Source: an uncultured Roseobacter sp. (GTDB lineage Bacteria; Pseudomonadota; Alphaproteobacteria; Rhodobacterales; Rhodobacteraceae). Taken from it: 64,000 nucleotides of DNA. The position numbers and the translations under genes are program-made. Positions within the stretch are counted from its first letter, which is position 1. Every line of letters begins with the position of its first letter. The DNA is taken from contig NZ_CANLKW010000001.1 of NCBI RefSeq assembly GCF_947491795.1, positions 558,001 through 622,000 on the forward strand, read 5' to 3'. The notes beneath the pieces were generated by a model, which was not told where the DNA came from, did no database searches, and saw only the letters and a program-made list of their open reading frames with translations. Below are positions 17,803 to 25,745 of this stretch, piece after piece.

Positions 17803-18795
17803 TTACGCGTTCACATCAACCACAACCCGGCCCTTAACCTGACCTTTCAGGATGTCTGCCCCGAGCTTTGGCAGATCAGACAGGGTGGCGGGATTGACCA
17901 TCGCGTCCAGCCTGTCCATCGGCAGATCCCGCGCGATACGTTTCCAGGCCCGAAGGCGGTTGTCGTAGGGTTGCATCACTGAATCGATCCCCAGCAGATT
18001 AACCCCGCGCAGAAGGAAGGGAATGACCGTCGCAGGCAGCCCCGCACCACCGGCAAGTCCGACGGCCGAAACAGACGCACCGTATTTCATCTGGCCCAGT
18101 ACGCGCGCCAGCATCGCCCCGCCAACAGCGTCCACACAGCCCGCCCAGGTTTCTGCCTCCATGGGTCGCTTGACCGTTTCGTTAATCTCTTCACGTGCAA
18201 CGATCCTGGACGCGCCCAGAGACGTCAGATAATCAGCAGTTTCCGGACGCCCGGTGACGCCGGCAACCTCATGCCCGAGGGCTGCCAGTATTGCAACCGC
18301 AACAGACCCCACGCCGCCCGCGGCACCGGTGACCAGCACGGGTCCGTCTCCCGGTTTCAGCCCATGATCCTCCAGCGCCATAACAGCCAGCATGGAGGTA
18401 AATCCGGCAGTACCGACCGCCATCGCCTGGCGGGTATCCAGCCCTTCGGGCAGCGGCACCAGCCAGTCCGCCTTGACGCGTGCTTTTTGTGCATACCCGC
18501 CCCAGTGCACCTCACCAACACGCCAGCCTGTCAGAACAACCTTGTCACCGGGTTTGTAGCGCTCATCATCCGAGGCCTCGACAGTTCCGGCAAAATCGAT
18601 ACCCGGCACGTGCGGATAGTTACGCACCAGCCCACCGCCCGGGCCAATGCACAGACCATCTTTGTAGTTCACCGTAGAATACTCCACAGCGACCGTCACA
18701 TCGCCGGCGGGCAGCTGATCTGTGCTGATTTCTTCTACCGCGGCGGAGGTTTTGCCGCTTTCCTCATCCTTGCGGACCATCAACGCTCTGAACAT
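17803..18795 (-). CDS. acuI: Acrylyl-CoA reductase (AcuI / YhdH-YhfP quinone-oxidoreductase family)
   Basis: 330-residue zinc-free MDR-family reductase. It shows YSTVNYKDGLCI, the fold motif VPGIDFAGTVEASDDERYKPGDKVVLTGW, and a nucleotide loop VTGAAGGVGSVAVAILAALGHEV. AcuI converts acrylyl-CoA to propionyl-CoA with NADPH and removes toxic acrylate derivatives formed during DMSP catabolism. It lies 82 bases downstream of dmdA on the same strand, the arrangement known from other roseobacters. The start ATG 18795 has AAGGAGA close upstream; the frame is open for 46 further codons but those are not family-like. Confidence 0.93.
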   Translation of the reverse strand: MFRALMVRKDEESGKTSAAVEEISTDQLPAGDVTVAVEYSTVNYKDGLCIGPGGGLVRNYPHVPGIDFAGTVEASDDERYKPGDKVVLTGWRVGEVHWGGYAQKARVKADWLVPLPEGLDTRQAMAVGTAGFTSMLAVMALEDHGLKPGDGPVLVTGAAGGVGSVAVAILAALGHEVAGVTGRPETADYLTSLGASRIVAREEINETVKRPMEAETWAGCVDAVGGAMLARVLGQMKYGASVSAVGLAGGAGLPATVIPFLLRGVNLLGIDSVMQPYDNRLRAWKRIARDLPMDRLDAMVNPATLSDLPKLGADILKGQVKGRVVVDVNA

Positions 18796-18877
18796 ACTGT
18801 CTCCTTTTCCGGGCGCCACGCCCTGTTTCTTCTGGCTCAAAATATCCCCGCCGGAGGCTCCGGCATCGCAATATGCG

Positions 18878-19981
18878 CTACGCCCAGAACCCTGGTTGCA
18901 CGGTTGCTTTGCGCATCCCGTCGGAGGTTTCAACTTCCAGCTCTGTGCCCGTGTCCCAATGGGTCATGCGGACCATACCGATGGACACGTTGGTCTGAAA
19001 ATCGGGGCTCCAGGCCGCCGAGGTCACATGCCCCACACGCCTGCCATTGCCAAAAATCGGCCAGGCGCGGTCAGCCGGCGCCACCGCATCTCCCTGAATG
19101 GCAATCGCACGCACCTGCTGAACAGGCCCCTCTTTGGCGACACGCAGCAGCGCATCGCGCCCGATACAGCCAATCGCCGTCTGCGTATCGCAAAACCGCC
19201 CCAGACCACATTCATGCGGTGTATTGTCGTCCGTCATATCGTTGCCATAGGACAGCAACCCGCCCTCGATCCGCTCAATATTGTTAGGGCAGCCAGCACG
19301 GACATTAAGGTCTTCACCTGCTTTGAAAAGCGCGTTCCAGAGCGGCATGCCGATGTCGCTGCCTTCAACATAAATCTCAAAGCCGCCCTGCTTTGAATAC
19401 CCGGACCGGGCAATCACAAGCTCCCGCCCTTCGAACTCAAACAGTCCGAACCGGAAAAATTTTACGTCCCGCACCGTTTCACCAAAGACGCGCGCCATCA
19501 GCTCATCCGCCTTTGGCCCCTGAACCGCCAGCGGCGAGACGTCAGGCTCATCCACAAGCACATCAAGACGATACCCGTTGGCGATACCTTTGACCCAGAG
19601 CAGCAGATCGCTGTCCGCAATCGATATCCACCACCGGTCCTCGGCCAGTTTGACCGCGACCGGGTCATTCAGCATCCCACCGGTTTCATCCACAATCGGC
19701 ACATAGAAACAGCGTCCGGGCAACATGCCCCGCAGATCGCGCGGGGTCAGCATCTGCATCAGGCGTGCCGCATCCGGGCCGCGCAGTTCCACCTGGCGTT
19801 CAACGGACACATCCCAGACCTGAACATGGTTTTTCAGATGGTGATAGTCGCCTTCAAGGCTCTCAAAAACCGTCGGCAACAGCATGCGGTTATAGACCGT
19901 GTAGGCTTTGACCCCGGCCGCCTCGACACCGTCGGAGAAAGGGGTCCGCCGCAACCGGCGGGAAGGAGAAATCAACGCCAT
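18878..19981 (-). CDS. dmdA: Dimethylsulfoniopropionate demethylase
   Basis: 367-residue GcvT-fold enzyme that transfers a methyl group from DMSP to tetrahydrofolate, giving methylmercaptopropionate. The sequence closely follows DmdA: SPSRRLRRTPFSDGVEAAGVKAYTVYNRMLLPTVFESL at the N-terminus, VQVWDVSVERQVELRGPDA, PLAVQGPKADELMARVFGE, and RSGYSKQGGFEIYVEGS. AGCPNNIERIEGGLLSYGND and the C-terminal GMRKATVQPGFW also match. DmdA lacks the glycine-cleavage signature yet uses the same folate-binding scaffold. Its ATG is 1 base after the stop of the DinB-like gene, so translation is probably coupled; acuI follows. Confidence 0.95.
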   Translation of the reverse strand: MALISPSRRLRRTPFSDGVEAAGVKAYTVYNRMLLPTVFESLEGDYHHLKNHVQVWDVSVERQVELRGPDAARLMQMLTPRDLRGMLPGRCFYVPIVDETGGMLNDPVAVKLAEDRWWISIADSDLLLWVKGIANGYRLDVLVDEPDVSPLAVQGPKADELMARVFGETVRDVKFFRFGLFEFEGRELVIARSGYSKQGGFEIYVEGSDIGMPLWNALFKAGEDLNVRAGCPNNIERIEGGLLSYGNDMTDDNTPHECGLGRFCDTQTAIGCIGRDALLRVAKEGPVQQVRAIAIQGDAVAPADRAWPIFGNGRRVGHVTSAAWSPDFQTNVSIGMVRMTHWDTGTELEVETSDGMRKATVQPGFWA

Positions 19982-19982
19982 C

Positions 19983-20492
19983 TCAGGCATCCTCTGGCAT
20001 GACAAAAAGGTCAGAAACAGGCGCTTTTGCACCGGCCGCCGTCAGCATGGCGTGGATCTGTCCTCTGTGGTGGGTCTGGTGGTTGAAAAAATGCATGATG
20101 GACGGGGCAAGCGGCGCTTTGACATCACGGCCCAGAACGCTGGAATAAAAGGACAACTCGTTTGTCATATCCAGTTGACGCAGACTGTCGGCCCAGTACC
20201 GGATTTTGCCGTCCATGCGGAACCTCTCCGCCGCCCAGGACGCAATTGTCGGGTGAATCTGTGTGCTCCCGGCTATGTCCGCCTGTGGTTTTTCAACCGA
20301 CGGATCAAACCGGCTCATCCACATGGTATCACCCCAAAGCAGATGGTTGACGGTCCCCAGCAGGCTCCCGAAAAACGCGCCCCGGTCCTGTGTCAGCTCT
20401 TTGACCGGCATGGCCTCAAGCAGCGGGATCAGCTGGCTGTTCTGCCAGCTGTTGTAACGCGCCATCGTGCGGACATAGCCCGTGTCGATCAC
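19983..20492 (-). CDS. DinB family protein
   Basis: 169-residue four-helix-bundle protein of the DinB/YfiT superfamily. Metal-ligand histidines can be picked out (VNHLLWGD near residue 48; HFFNHQTHHRGQIHAML near 135-150). Superfamily members include thiol- and metal-dependent transferases; the specific reaction is unknown. Its start overlaps the DUF1326 gene by 4 bases and its stop is 1 base from dmdA, placing it inside the DMSP operon. Confidence 0.85.
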   Translation of the reverse strand: MIDTGYVRTMARYNSWQNSQLIPLLEAMPVKELTQDRGAFFGSLLGTVNHLLWGDTMWMSRFDPSVEKPQADIAGSTQIHPTIASWAAERFRMDGKIRYWADSLRQLDMTNELSFYSSVLGRDVKAPLAPSIMHFFNHQTHHRGQIHAMLTAAGAKAPVSDLFVMPEDA

Positions 20493-21196
20493 GCCTTGGG
20501 GCCTTTCCAGTCGATCGGGCAGATCTCAGCTGATTTTCCGCCAAAGTCCCAGACGCGGCCATAGTCGCGCACGCGGCTTTTCAGGCCGGTCGCGGCGATG
20601 ATGTCAGGGCCCATCCAGTATTTGGAGTTGCTGACCATAACGGGATGCGCGGGATCCTTGCCCGCAACCATCTCGATCTCGCCCTGGATTTTACGCCCGA
20701 TCATGATGGAACGCCGGTTGCCCTCGCGCACAATCTCGACGGGCGCGCGCTCGGCACCGATGATCTCACTCACCAGCATCGTAAAAAGACCGGTCGTACC
20801 GCCCGCAGCACCCGAGAAAATCTGGAGAATACCGTTATAGGCCTTGCCGGTGGCGCGTTCGTCCACATAGGCAGCCACCTTCCAGTTCCCCTCGCCCATA
20901 CGGCCCGGGATATCGACCAGCAGCCCGATGTTCAGACCGGCAAGGCTCTCGCCCTCATAGTGCCCTTCATCAATGGCAATCGCCATCCAGGCGTGACAGT
21001 GCCCTTCGGTTGGCGGGTGCGCGCCGAGGCTGACGACACAGGGACAAAAGACAGTGCACGAGCAGTTCAGAAAAAGCTCACCTTTGATCGCCCATTCCGT
21101 CGGCGTCGACTGGCGGCGTTTCGGGTTAGGCATTCTCTGGTCAATGCGCTGGCTGATTTTCAGCCGGTCCGCATCAGGCTTTCTGTTGGTCGCCAT
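20489..21196 (-). CDS. DUF1326 domain-containing protein
   Basis: 235-residue soluble protein of the DUF1326 family. It carries a cysteine cluster NCSCTVFCPC near residues 44-53 and a later GHCHAWMAIAIDEGHYEG, which together could bind a metal; this is a visual inference. It is paired with the DUF2182 membrane protein (3 bases upstream), a pairing common in Proteobacteria. It overlaps the DinB-like gene by 4 bases. No function is established. Confidence 0.88.
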   Translation of the reverse strand: MATNRKPDADRLKISQRIDQRMPNPKRRQSTPTEWAIKGELFLNCSCTVFCPCVVSLGAHPPTEGHCHAWMAIAIDEGHYEGESLAGLNIGLLVDIPGRMGEGNWKVAAYVDERATGKAYNGILQIFSGAAGGTTGLFTMLVSEIIGAERAPVEIVREGNRRSIMIGRKIQGEIEMVAGKDPAHPVMVSNSKYWMGPDIIAATGLKSRVRDYGRVWDFGGKSAEICPIDWKGPKA

Positions 21197-21199
21197 GTC

Positions 21200-21988
21200 T
21201 TATCCTCCCGTAAAGATGTGCCAGACCGGCAGGGCGAGACCTGCGAGAACCAGCGCAAAGCCCATTGGCCGTGTCACATAATGCCCCACCTGGGGCAGTT
21301 TTTCGATTACCATGAAAAGCGTGGCGAGCCCCATCCAGGCAAGGTTCATGACCCCGCCCACAAATCCCAGCGCCATAAAGCCCCAGCAGCAGCCGACACA
21401 ATAAGCACCAAGCCCCAGGCCCATGCGCAGCCCGCCCGAAAATCCGGTACGCCAGTGCCCCAGGAAATACATCGCCGGTGCATGACACACACCGTGGCAC
21501 AGCTCTTTGGTGCGCGTGAACTGAAAAAGGCCAACGGCGAGCAGCAGCCCGCCCGCAAACCAGGGCGATTTCGCAATGCCCAGCATGTCCACGACCCCGC
21601 CAAAAAGCAGTGCAAGCTGTGCACCGGTGATGAGTGCCGCAAAGGCAACCCAGACGATGAAATACCCCAGCAGAACCGCCAGCCACCCTGCGCGCGTGCC
21701 ATTGGCACTGTGGATCAGATCTTCGTAGGCGCGCAGCGTCGGCACCAGCGTGGGCAGCATCATCGCCGCCATCATGACGGCCCACATCACAAAGAGCGGC
21801 CCGAAATTAGCCATCGGCATATACATCGGCATACGTGGGTCCATCGCAGCCATGCGCGCGCCCATCTCGCCGGGACGTCCCAGCAGATCAACATCCATGT
21901 CGATGCTCATCACATACATGACCCACCACGCGGCCAGAATTGCCGCGAAAAAACCGAGCCAGAGCGTGGAGCGGAGAATTCCGTTCAT
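21200..21988 (-). CDS. DUF2182 domain-containing multi-pass membrane protein
   Basis: 262-residue integral membrane protein with about six to seven transmembrane helices. Conserved-looking blocks are VMYVMSIDMDV, FVMWAVMMAAMMLPTLVPTL with an M-rich helix, and YCVGCCWGFMALGFVGGVMNLAWM. The ATG at 21988 is chosen because upstream frame sequence runs through the divergent promoter. It is the first gene of the minus-strand run DUF2182, DUF1326, DinB, dmdA, acuI. The Met- and Cys-rich helices would suit metal handling, but that is a guess. Confidence 0.87.
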   Translation of the reverse strand: MNGILRSTLWLGFFAAILAAWWVMYVMSIDMDVDLLGRPGEMGARMAAMDPRMPMYMPMANFGPLFVMWAVMMAAMMLPTLVPTLRAYEDLIHSANGTRAGWLAVLLGYFIVWVAFAALITGAQLALLFGGVVDMLGIAKSPWFAGGLLLAVGLFQFTRTKELCHGVCHAPAMYFLGHWRTGFSGGLRMGLGLGAYCVGCCWGFMALGFVGGVMNLAWMGLATLFMVIEKLPQVGHYVTRPMGFALVLAGLALPVWHIFTGG

Positions 21989-22041
21989 GGTGAGTCCCTT
22001 GTTCTTGCCTTTCAAATGCCAGACAATTAGAAAACGGGCAA

Positions 22042-22059
22042 ACATTAAATGTAAGACAT
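22042..22059. promoter_or_regulatory. Candidate GntR operator between divergent dmdA operon and its regulator
   Basis: Two overlapping perfect palindromes, ACATT-A-AATGT (22042-22052) and ATGT-AAG-ACAT (22049-22059), lie directly before the regulator's ATG. They are about 55-70 bases from the divergent DUF2182 start. The TGTnnnACA core is of the kind bound by FadR-subfamily GntR proteins. Binding here would control both directions; this is inference from symmetry and position. Confidence 0.5.
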
Positions 22060-22797
22060 ATGAAAATTGATCCCGACAGCCCCGCTGATTTATCCGCCCA
22101 GATCGCTGGCGCCATCCGCGATGCAATCGTCGCAGGGACGCTGATTGTAGACGAGAGGCTTCCGTCAGAGGCCGAACTTGCCGAGCATTTCGACGTGTCG
22201 CGCCCGACAGTACGCGAAGCGCTCAAACGCCTGGCAGCCCAGTCGCTCATCCGCACACAGCGCGGTGCCACGGGCGGCGCCTTTGTGAACCGCCTGAGCT
22301 TTGAAGCCGCCTATCCGCAACAGATTACCACCTCGACCCTCTTGCTGAGCATGAATGCAGTCAGTTTCGGCACTGCCTGCGAGGCGCGTTATGCTCTCGA
22401 GCGGGCCTGCGCGCCTCTTTCAGCAGCGAGGCGCACGCCGGATCAGCTGGCGACCATGCGTGCAGAGATTCACCGCCAGGGGCAGCCCGGCCTGACAGAT
22501 GAGGCGTTTTGCGCGTCTGACGTCGCTTTTCACAGGGCGCTGGTGGACGGGGCCTGCAATCCGGTGCTGAGTTATCAGCTTGCCGGCGCGGTCGAAGCCA
22601 TGCAGCCGCTGATGAATATGATCACGTTTACAGCCAGATCACGCAGCCGGATCGTTGATATCCATACAGCAATCGCAGACGCGCTTCAGGACAACAATGG
22701 CTCTGAGACACAGGATGCACTGACATCTCTGGAGCAGGAAACCCAGGCACTGGCAGCCAGTGTATTCGAAGCCCGTGCCCGCGCCGCCTCAGACTGA
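22060..22797 (+). CDS. GntR-family (FadR subfamily, FCD) transcriptional regulator
   Basis: 245-residue regulator. The N-terminal winged helix is clear (LSAQIAGAIRDAIVAGTLIVDERLPSEAELAEHFDVSRPTVREALKRLAAQSLI, then TQRGATGGAFV). The C-terminal all-helical FCD ligand domain spans about residues 95-235 with ligand or metal histidines (DVAFHRALVDGACN; RSRIVDIHTAIADAL). It is transcribed away from the DUF2182-DUF1326-DinB-dmdA-acuI run. GntR-type repressors adjoin dmdA/acuI in other roseobacters, so control by a DMSP-derived acyl-CoA is likely but not shown here. No strong ribosome site precedes the ATG, which abuts a candidate operator. Confidence 0.9.
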   Translation: MKIDPDSPADLSAQIAGAIRDAIVAGTLIVDERLPSEAELAEHFDVSRPTVREALKRLAAQSLIRTQRGATGGAFVNRLSFEAAYPQQITTSTLLLSMNAVSFGTACEARYALERACAPLSAARRTPDQLATMRAEIHRQGQPGLTDEAFCASDVAFHRALVDGACNPVLSYQLAGAVEAMQPLMNMITFTARSRSRIVDIHTAIADALQDNNGSETQDALTSLEQETQALAASVFEARARAASD

Positions 22798-23142
22798 GAC
22801 ATTCCGGGTTTTGCCCGATCCGGTGTGCTGCCGGCTTTCCTCAGCTGCTTTTTCATCCAGTGACGCGTCTACAAGGTACTGCAGCGCCTGCCAGATGTTT
22901 TTCATATGCCGGGCAGAACCCGGTTTGCTGTGTTTGTCGATCAGTTCACCGATCCGCACCAGGGACATGGAGTCGCTGTGCTCGATGTCATCGCGCACCT
23001 CATCCATCAGGGCGTCTGCCAGATCAAAGAAGGCCCGCACAATCTGCGCTTTTTCAGAACTGCTGAGTGTGCGATCTGCTGCAAAAACATCTTCGTTTTC
23101 GAGCATTTCGTCGATATCGGGGGAAACAATTTTAGAAGACAT
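22789..23142 (-). CDS. Conserved-looking hypothetical protein
   Basis: 117-residue acidic, mostly helical protein with no motif I recognise. The sequence is protein-like (IVRAFFDLADALMDEVRDDIEHSDSMSLVRIGELIDKHSK), with a short charged C-terminus. Its last codons overlap the end of the GntR gene by 9 bases on the opposite strand. No neighbour suggests a role. Confidence 0.68.
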   Translation of the reverse strand: MSSKIVSPDIDEMLENEDVFAADRTLSSSEKAQIVRAFFDLADALMDEVRDDIEHSDSMSLVRIGELIDKHSKPGSARHMKNIWQALQYLVDASLDEKAAEESRQHTGSGKTRNVSV

Positions 23143-23226
23143 TTGCAGCGGGCAACGCCGGGTAAGGAAAAACGGGATCGCGCAATCATCTGCGCTGAAA
23201 CAATCTTAATGGTGGTATAAACTGTG

Positions 23227-23682
23227 TCAAGAGCAGCGCATGGTTATGAATTGCTGAAACAAGACTTTCTCAGCAGAACGCGAGGCTTCGAGGATGATCT
23301 CTATCTGCGCCGCACTCCACCGATGGATATGAGGCTGCATCGCACAGATCGCGCCGCCCGCCTGCCCGTCGATCCGAAAGAGCGGCGCACCGGCGTATGA
23401 TCCGATGCCCAGCTCTGTCACCGCAGGGTTGCCGGTCAGCAAAGGATGGTTGAACGCATCATCCACAATCAGCGGAAACCCCATTGCGACGGTATGTTCA
23501 CACACAGGGTATCCCAGAGGCAGTTCGTGCCGCAGTCTCTGGGGCAACTCAAGACCAATACAGGCATGAACAACGTGCTTGTCCTGCAGGGTTTCTGTAA
23601 TCAGAACAACCGAAGCCTCAATGTCGCGCTTCAACCGGGCGGCAATACCGCCAGCCGTCTCTGAAATCCGGATTTCCGCCAT
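23227..23682 (-). CDS. GAF domain-containing protein
   Basis: 151-residue stand-alone GAF-like domain. Family-like segments are KRDIEASVVLITETLQDKHVVHACIGL, LPLGYPVCEHTVAMGFPLIVDDAFNHPLL and GIGSYAGAPLFRIDGQAGGAICAMQPHIHRWSAAQIEIILEASR, the usual pattern of small-molecule sensing GAF proteins. No output domain is attached. Ligand and partner are unknown. Confidence 0.8.
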   Translation of the reverse strand: MAEIRISETAGGIAARLKRDIEASVVLITETLQDKHVVHACIGLELPQRLRHELPLGYPVCEHTVAMGFPLIVDDAFNHPLLTGNPAVTELGIGSYAGAPLFRIDGQAGGAICAMQPHIHRWSAAQIEIILEASRSAEKVLFQQFITMRCS

Positions 23683-24002
23683 TACAGCCTCCAGCCCGCA
23701 GCGCCTGATACGGCGCTTTGAAAAATGTCAGTCACTCAATACTTTTTGCAGCGCCACCTGAAGGCAGCCCCTGAGTTTTTTCATGCGCATCAGAGACCTG
23801 AGCACATCAATTCTCAAAGTTCAGTCAAATACAAATCACAATTGCCGGCTCTCCCTCCGGCGCCAAAACACTAGCACAAAGAACCCGTTGGCGAAAGCAA
23901 TTTGACACATTTACCTCATTTCAATCTGTGGTTGAATTCTTCGTCATCAAAAGCTTAGAACGCGCTCTTGCACCGCGCGCACGGCCAGCTAGGTCTGGGT
24001 GC
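23683..24002. other. Intergenic region
   Basis: About 320 bases, noticeably more AT-rich than its surroundings. It should contain the divergent promoters of the GAF and the small membrane protein genes. A TTGACA hexamer at 23902-23907 could be a -35 box for the rightward gene, but I see no good -10 partner. No gene or repeat is recognised. Confidence 0.4.
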
Positions 24003-24365
24003 ATGACGGAAATACTGAACATCCTGTGCGCACTTCTGACCATCGGCTTTGGGCTGTTTGGGTTTCTGGCGCCACGCTACACAGCCGGGGCGCTGGACCT
24101 GAAAACCGACGGATCAACCATGGGGCTTTCTGAACTTCGGGCCTCTGTGGGCGGGTTATTTGTCATTGCGGGTATCGCAGCACTCTGGCTGGCACATCCC
24201 GTCGCCTATGTCATGATCGGCTTTGCCTTTACCGGCGCTGCTCTGGGCCGCGTGGTATCTGTAGTTTTTGACAAGCCACCGCTTGGAAAAGTGCTCTTGT
24301 TCGGTGGTATCGAGGCGGCATTGGCCGCTGCACTGATCATCGGCAATTACGGGTCAGCGGTCTGA
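24003..24365 (+). CDS. Small multi-pass membrane protein (DUF4345-like)
   Basis: 120-residue hydrophobic protein with about four transmembrane segments (LNILCALLTIGFGLFGFLAP, LRASVGGLFVIAGIAALWLAHP, AYVMIGFAFTGAALGRVVSVVFD, VLLFGGIEAALAAALIIG). The GLSELRASVGGLFVI and ALGRVVS pattern resembles the DUF4345 family. The ATG at 24003 is chosen, with AGGT-type ribosome site upstream, over an in-frame ATG 25 codons earlier. Function unknown. Confidence 0.75.
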   Translation: MTEILNILCALLTIGFGLFGFLAPRYTAGALDLKTDGSTMGLSELRASVGGLFVIAGIAALWLAHPVAYVMIGFAFTGAALGRVVSVVFDKPPLGKVLLFGGIEAALAAALIIGNYGSAV

Positions 24366-24469
24366 AAGGACCAGCTGCAGCAGCGAAATACCCCGCATTC
24401 GCGCGCGTCACAGACAAGAATTCTTTGCGCTCAAATGTTTTGGCCCCTTGAGCCGCGGCACCCGTCCCA

Positions 24470-24795
24470 CTATGTTAGATCTGTTCTTCGGAACTATGAA
24501 CATAAACGCGCTCGTAATAAGCGGATCGGACCCGGGGGCGGTACCCGGCGGCTCCACCAACATCCTTCATTTGGGGATCATGGGGCCGAAACAGGATCGA
24601 CGAACGTCTAAAGGGGTTTGCTTTGTTTCGGCTGTCTGCCACCGTTATCGGCGAAACATGTACAATTGCAAATGACAATCGTGCTCCAGTAGCAATGGCC
24701 GCGTAAGCGACCGGAGATACTGAAATCTAAGTCCTCTCGCTTTGCAGCGTTTGGCGGGGTCCGCAGGCACCTGGCAACAGAAGCCTGCACTTTCC
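24470..24795 (+). ncRNA. ssrA: tmRNA, permuted two-piece alphaproteobacterial type
   Basis: The acceptor piece comes first and ends with GGCGGCTCCACCA at 24559, including a T-arm-like CCGGG-GGCGGTA-CCCGG and a GTTC-TTCG-GAAC hairpin. After a short intervening stretch the coding piece starts at 24582 with GGGGCCG, which pairs with CGGCTCC of the acceptor piece. The resume codon is GCA at 24668 and the tag reading frame is ANDNRAPVAMAA with stop TAA at 24704-24706. Permutation by gene rearrangement and processing is known for alphaproteobacteria. Outer boundaries are approximate; a GCAGGC/GCCTGC hairpin at 24763-24788 probably marks the 3' end. It rescues stalled ribosomes and tags the nascent peptide for ClpXP. 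Confidence 0.93.
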
Positions 24796-24938
24796 AAAAT
24801 TCAGACAGCGGTTTCTGACCCCCAACAGGCAATTGACCTGCGCGGCTGAAAATGTCATTTCACCGGTATGGGGCCGCGCGATCGCCCCGTGAGGCGACAG
24901 CCCAAGCATCGCATCCTGAAGGCTATGAGGATGCACTA

Positions 24939-25745
24939 ATGACCCGCTTCAATACAATTTCTGCACACGCGCTGATGCGCCTGATCGGCACACCGAGGTC
25001 GCCCCGCGTGATTGATGTCACGCTGGACGAGGACTTTGCCGACAACCCGTTTCTCATCCCGACAGCGCAGCGTTTCCCGCACGATGACCTGCAACAGCTC
25101 GCACCAGCGCTGAGCGGTCAGTCTGTCGTCACCGTCTGCCAGAAAGGGCTTAAGCTCAGCCAGGGTGCCGCCGCTCTGCTGCGAACGCTGGGCATCCCCG
25201 CTGAAACGCTCGAAGGGGGTAATCTGGGCTGGCAGGAACTTGGACTGCCCCGCGTACCCGCCACTAGCCTGCCCGCACCGGGGCGCGGGACGCTGTGGGT
25301 CACACGGCACAGACCACGCATTGACCGGATCGCCTGCCCCTGGCTCATCAGACGCTTTGTTGATCCCCAGGCCCGGTTTCTTTTTGTCTCACCGTCAGAA
25401 GTACAGGGTGTCGCCGATCGGTTCGGCGCCACGGCGTTTGACGTGCCGGGCGCCCCCTGGACGCACATTGGGTCCGCCTGCACTTTTGACAGTATGGTCG
25501 CGGGTTTCGGCCTTTCGACCGAACCTCTGGAACGCCTGGCACAGATCGTTCGGGGTGCAGACACAGACCGCCCCGATCTCGCACCGGAATGTGCAGGCCT
25601 TTTGGCGCTTTCCGTCGGGCTGTCCCGCACATTCAGCAGGGACCTTGAACAGCTGGAGGCCGGTCTTCCGCTTTATGATGCGCTCTATCGCTGGGCGCGC
25701 GATGGTCAGAACGAGGTACACAATTCAGCACAGGTGGCGTCATGA
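24939..25745 (+). CDS. chrB: Rhodanese-like / ChrB C-terminal domain chromate resistance protein
   Basis: 268-residue fusion. Residues 1-110 form a rhodanese-like domain with an active-site-like cysteine (VVTVCQKGLKLSQGAAALLRTLG). Residues 120-268 match the chromate-resistance ChrB C-terminal domain (LWVTRHRPRIDRIACPWLIRRFVDPQARFLFV). The ATG at 24939 has GAGG 8 bases upstream; the longer frame from 24852 enters the tmRNA flank and is not preferred. Its last codons overlap the ChrA transporter start by 4 bases. ChrB-type proteins are chromate-responsive accessories or regulators. The rhodanese fusion replaces the N-terminal DNA-binding part of classical ChrB, so a regulatory role is doubtful. 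Confidence 0.86.
   Translation: MTRFNTISAHALMRLIGTPRSPRVIDVTLDEDFADNPFLIPTAQRFPHDDLQQLAPALSGQSVVTVCQKGLKLSQGAAALLRTLGIPAETLEGGNLGWQELGLPRVPATSLPAPGRGTLWVTRHRPRIDRIACPWLIRRFVDPQARFLFVSPSEVQGVADRFGATAFDVPGAPWTHIGSACTFDSMVAGFGLSTEPLERLAQIVRGADTDRPDLAPECAGLLALSVGLSRTFSRDLEQLEAGLPLYDALYRWARDGQNEVHNSAQVAS

Noticed and set aside
24448..24832. Short frames in the tmRNA region
   Set aside because: They overlap the ssrA structure; only the tag frame at 24668-24706 is meaningful.
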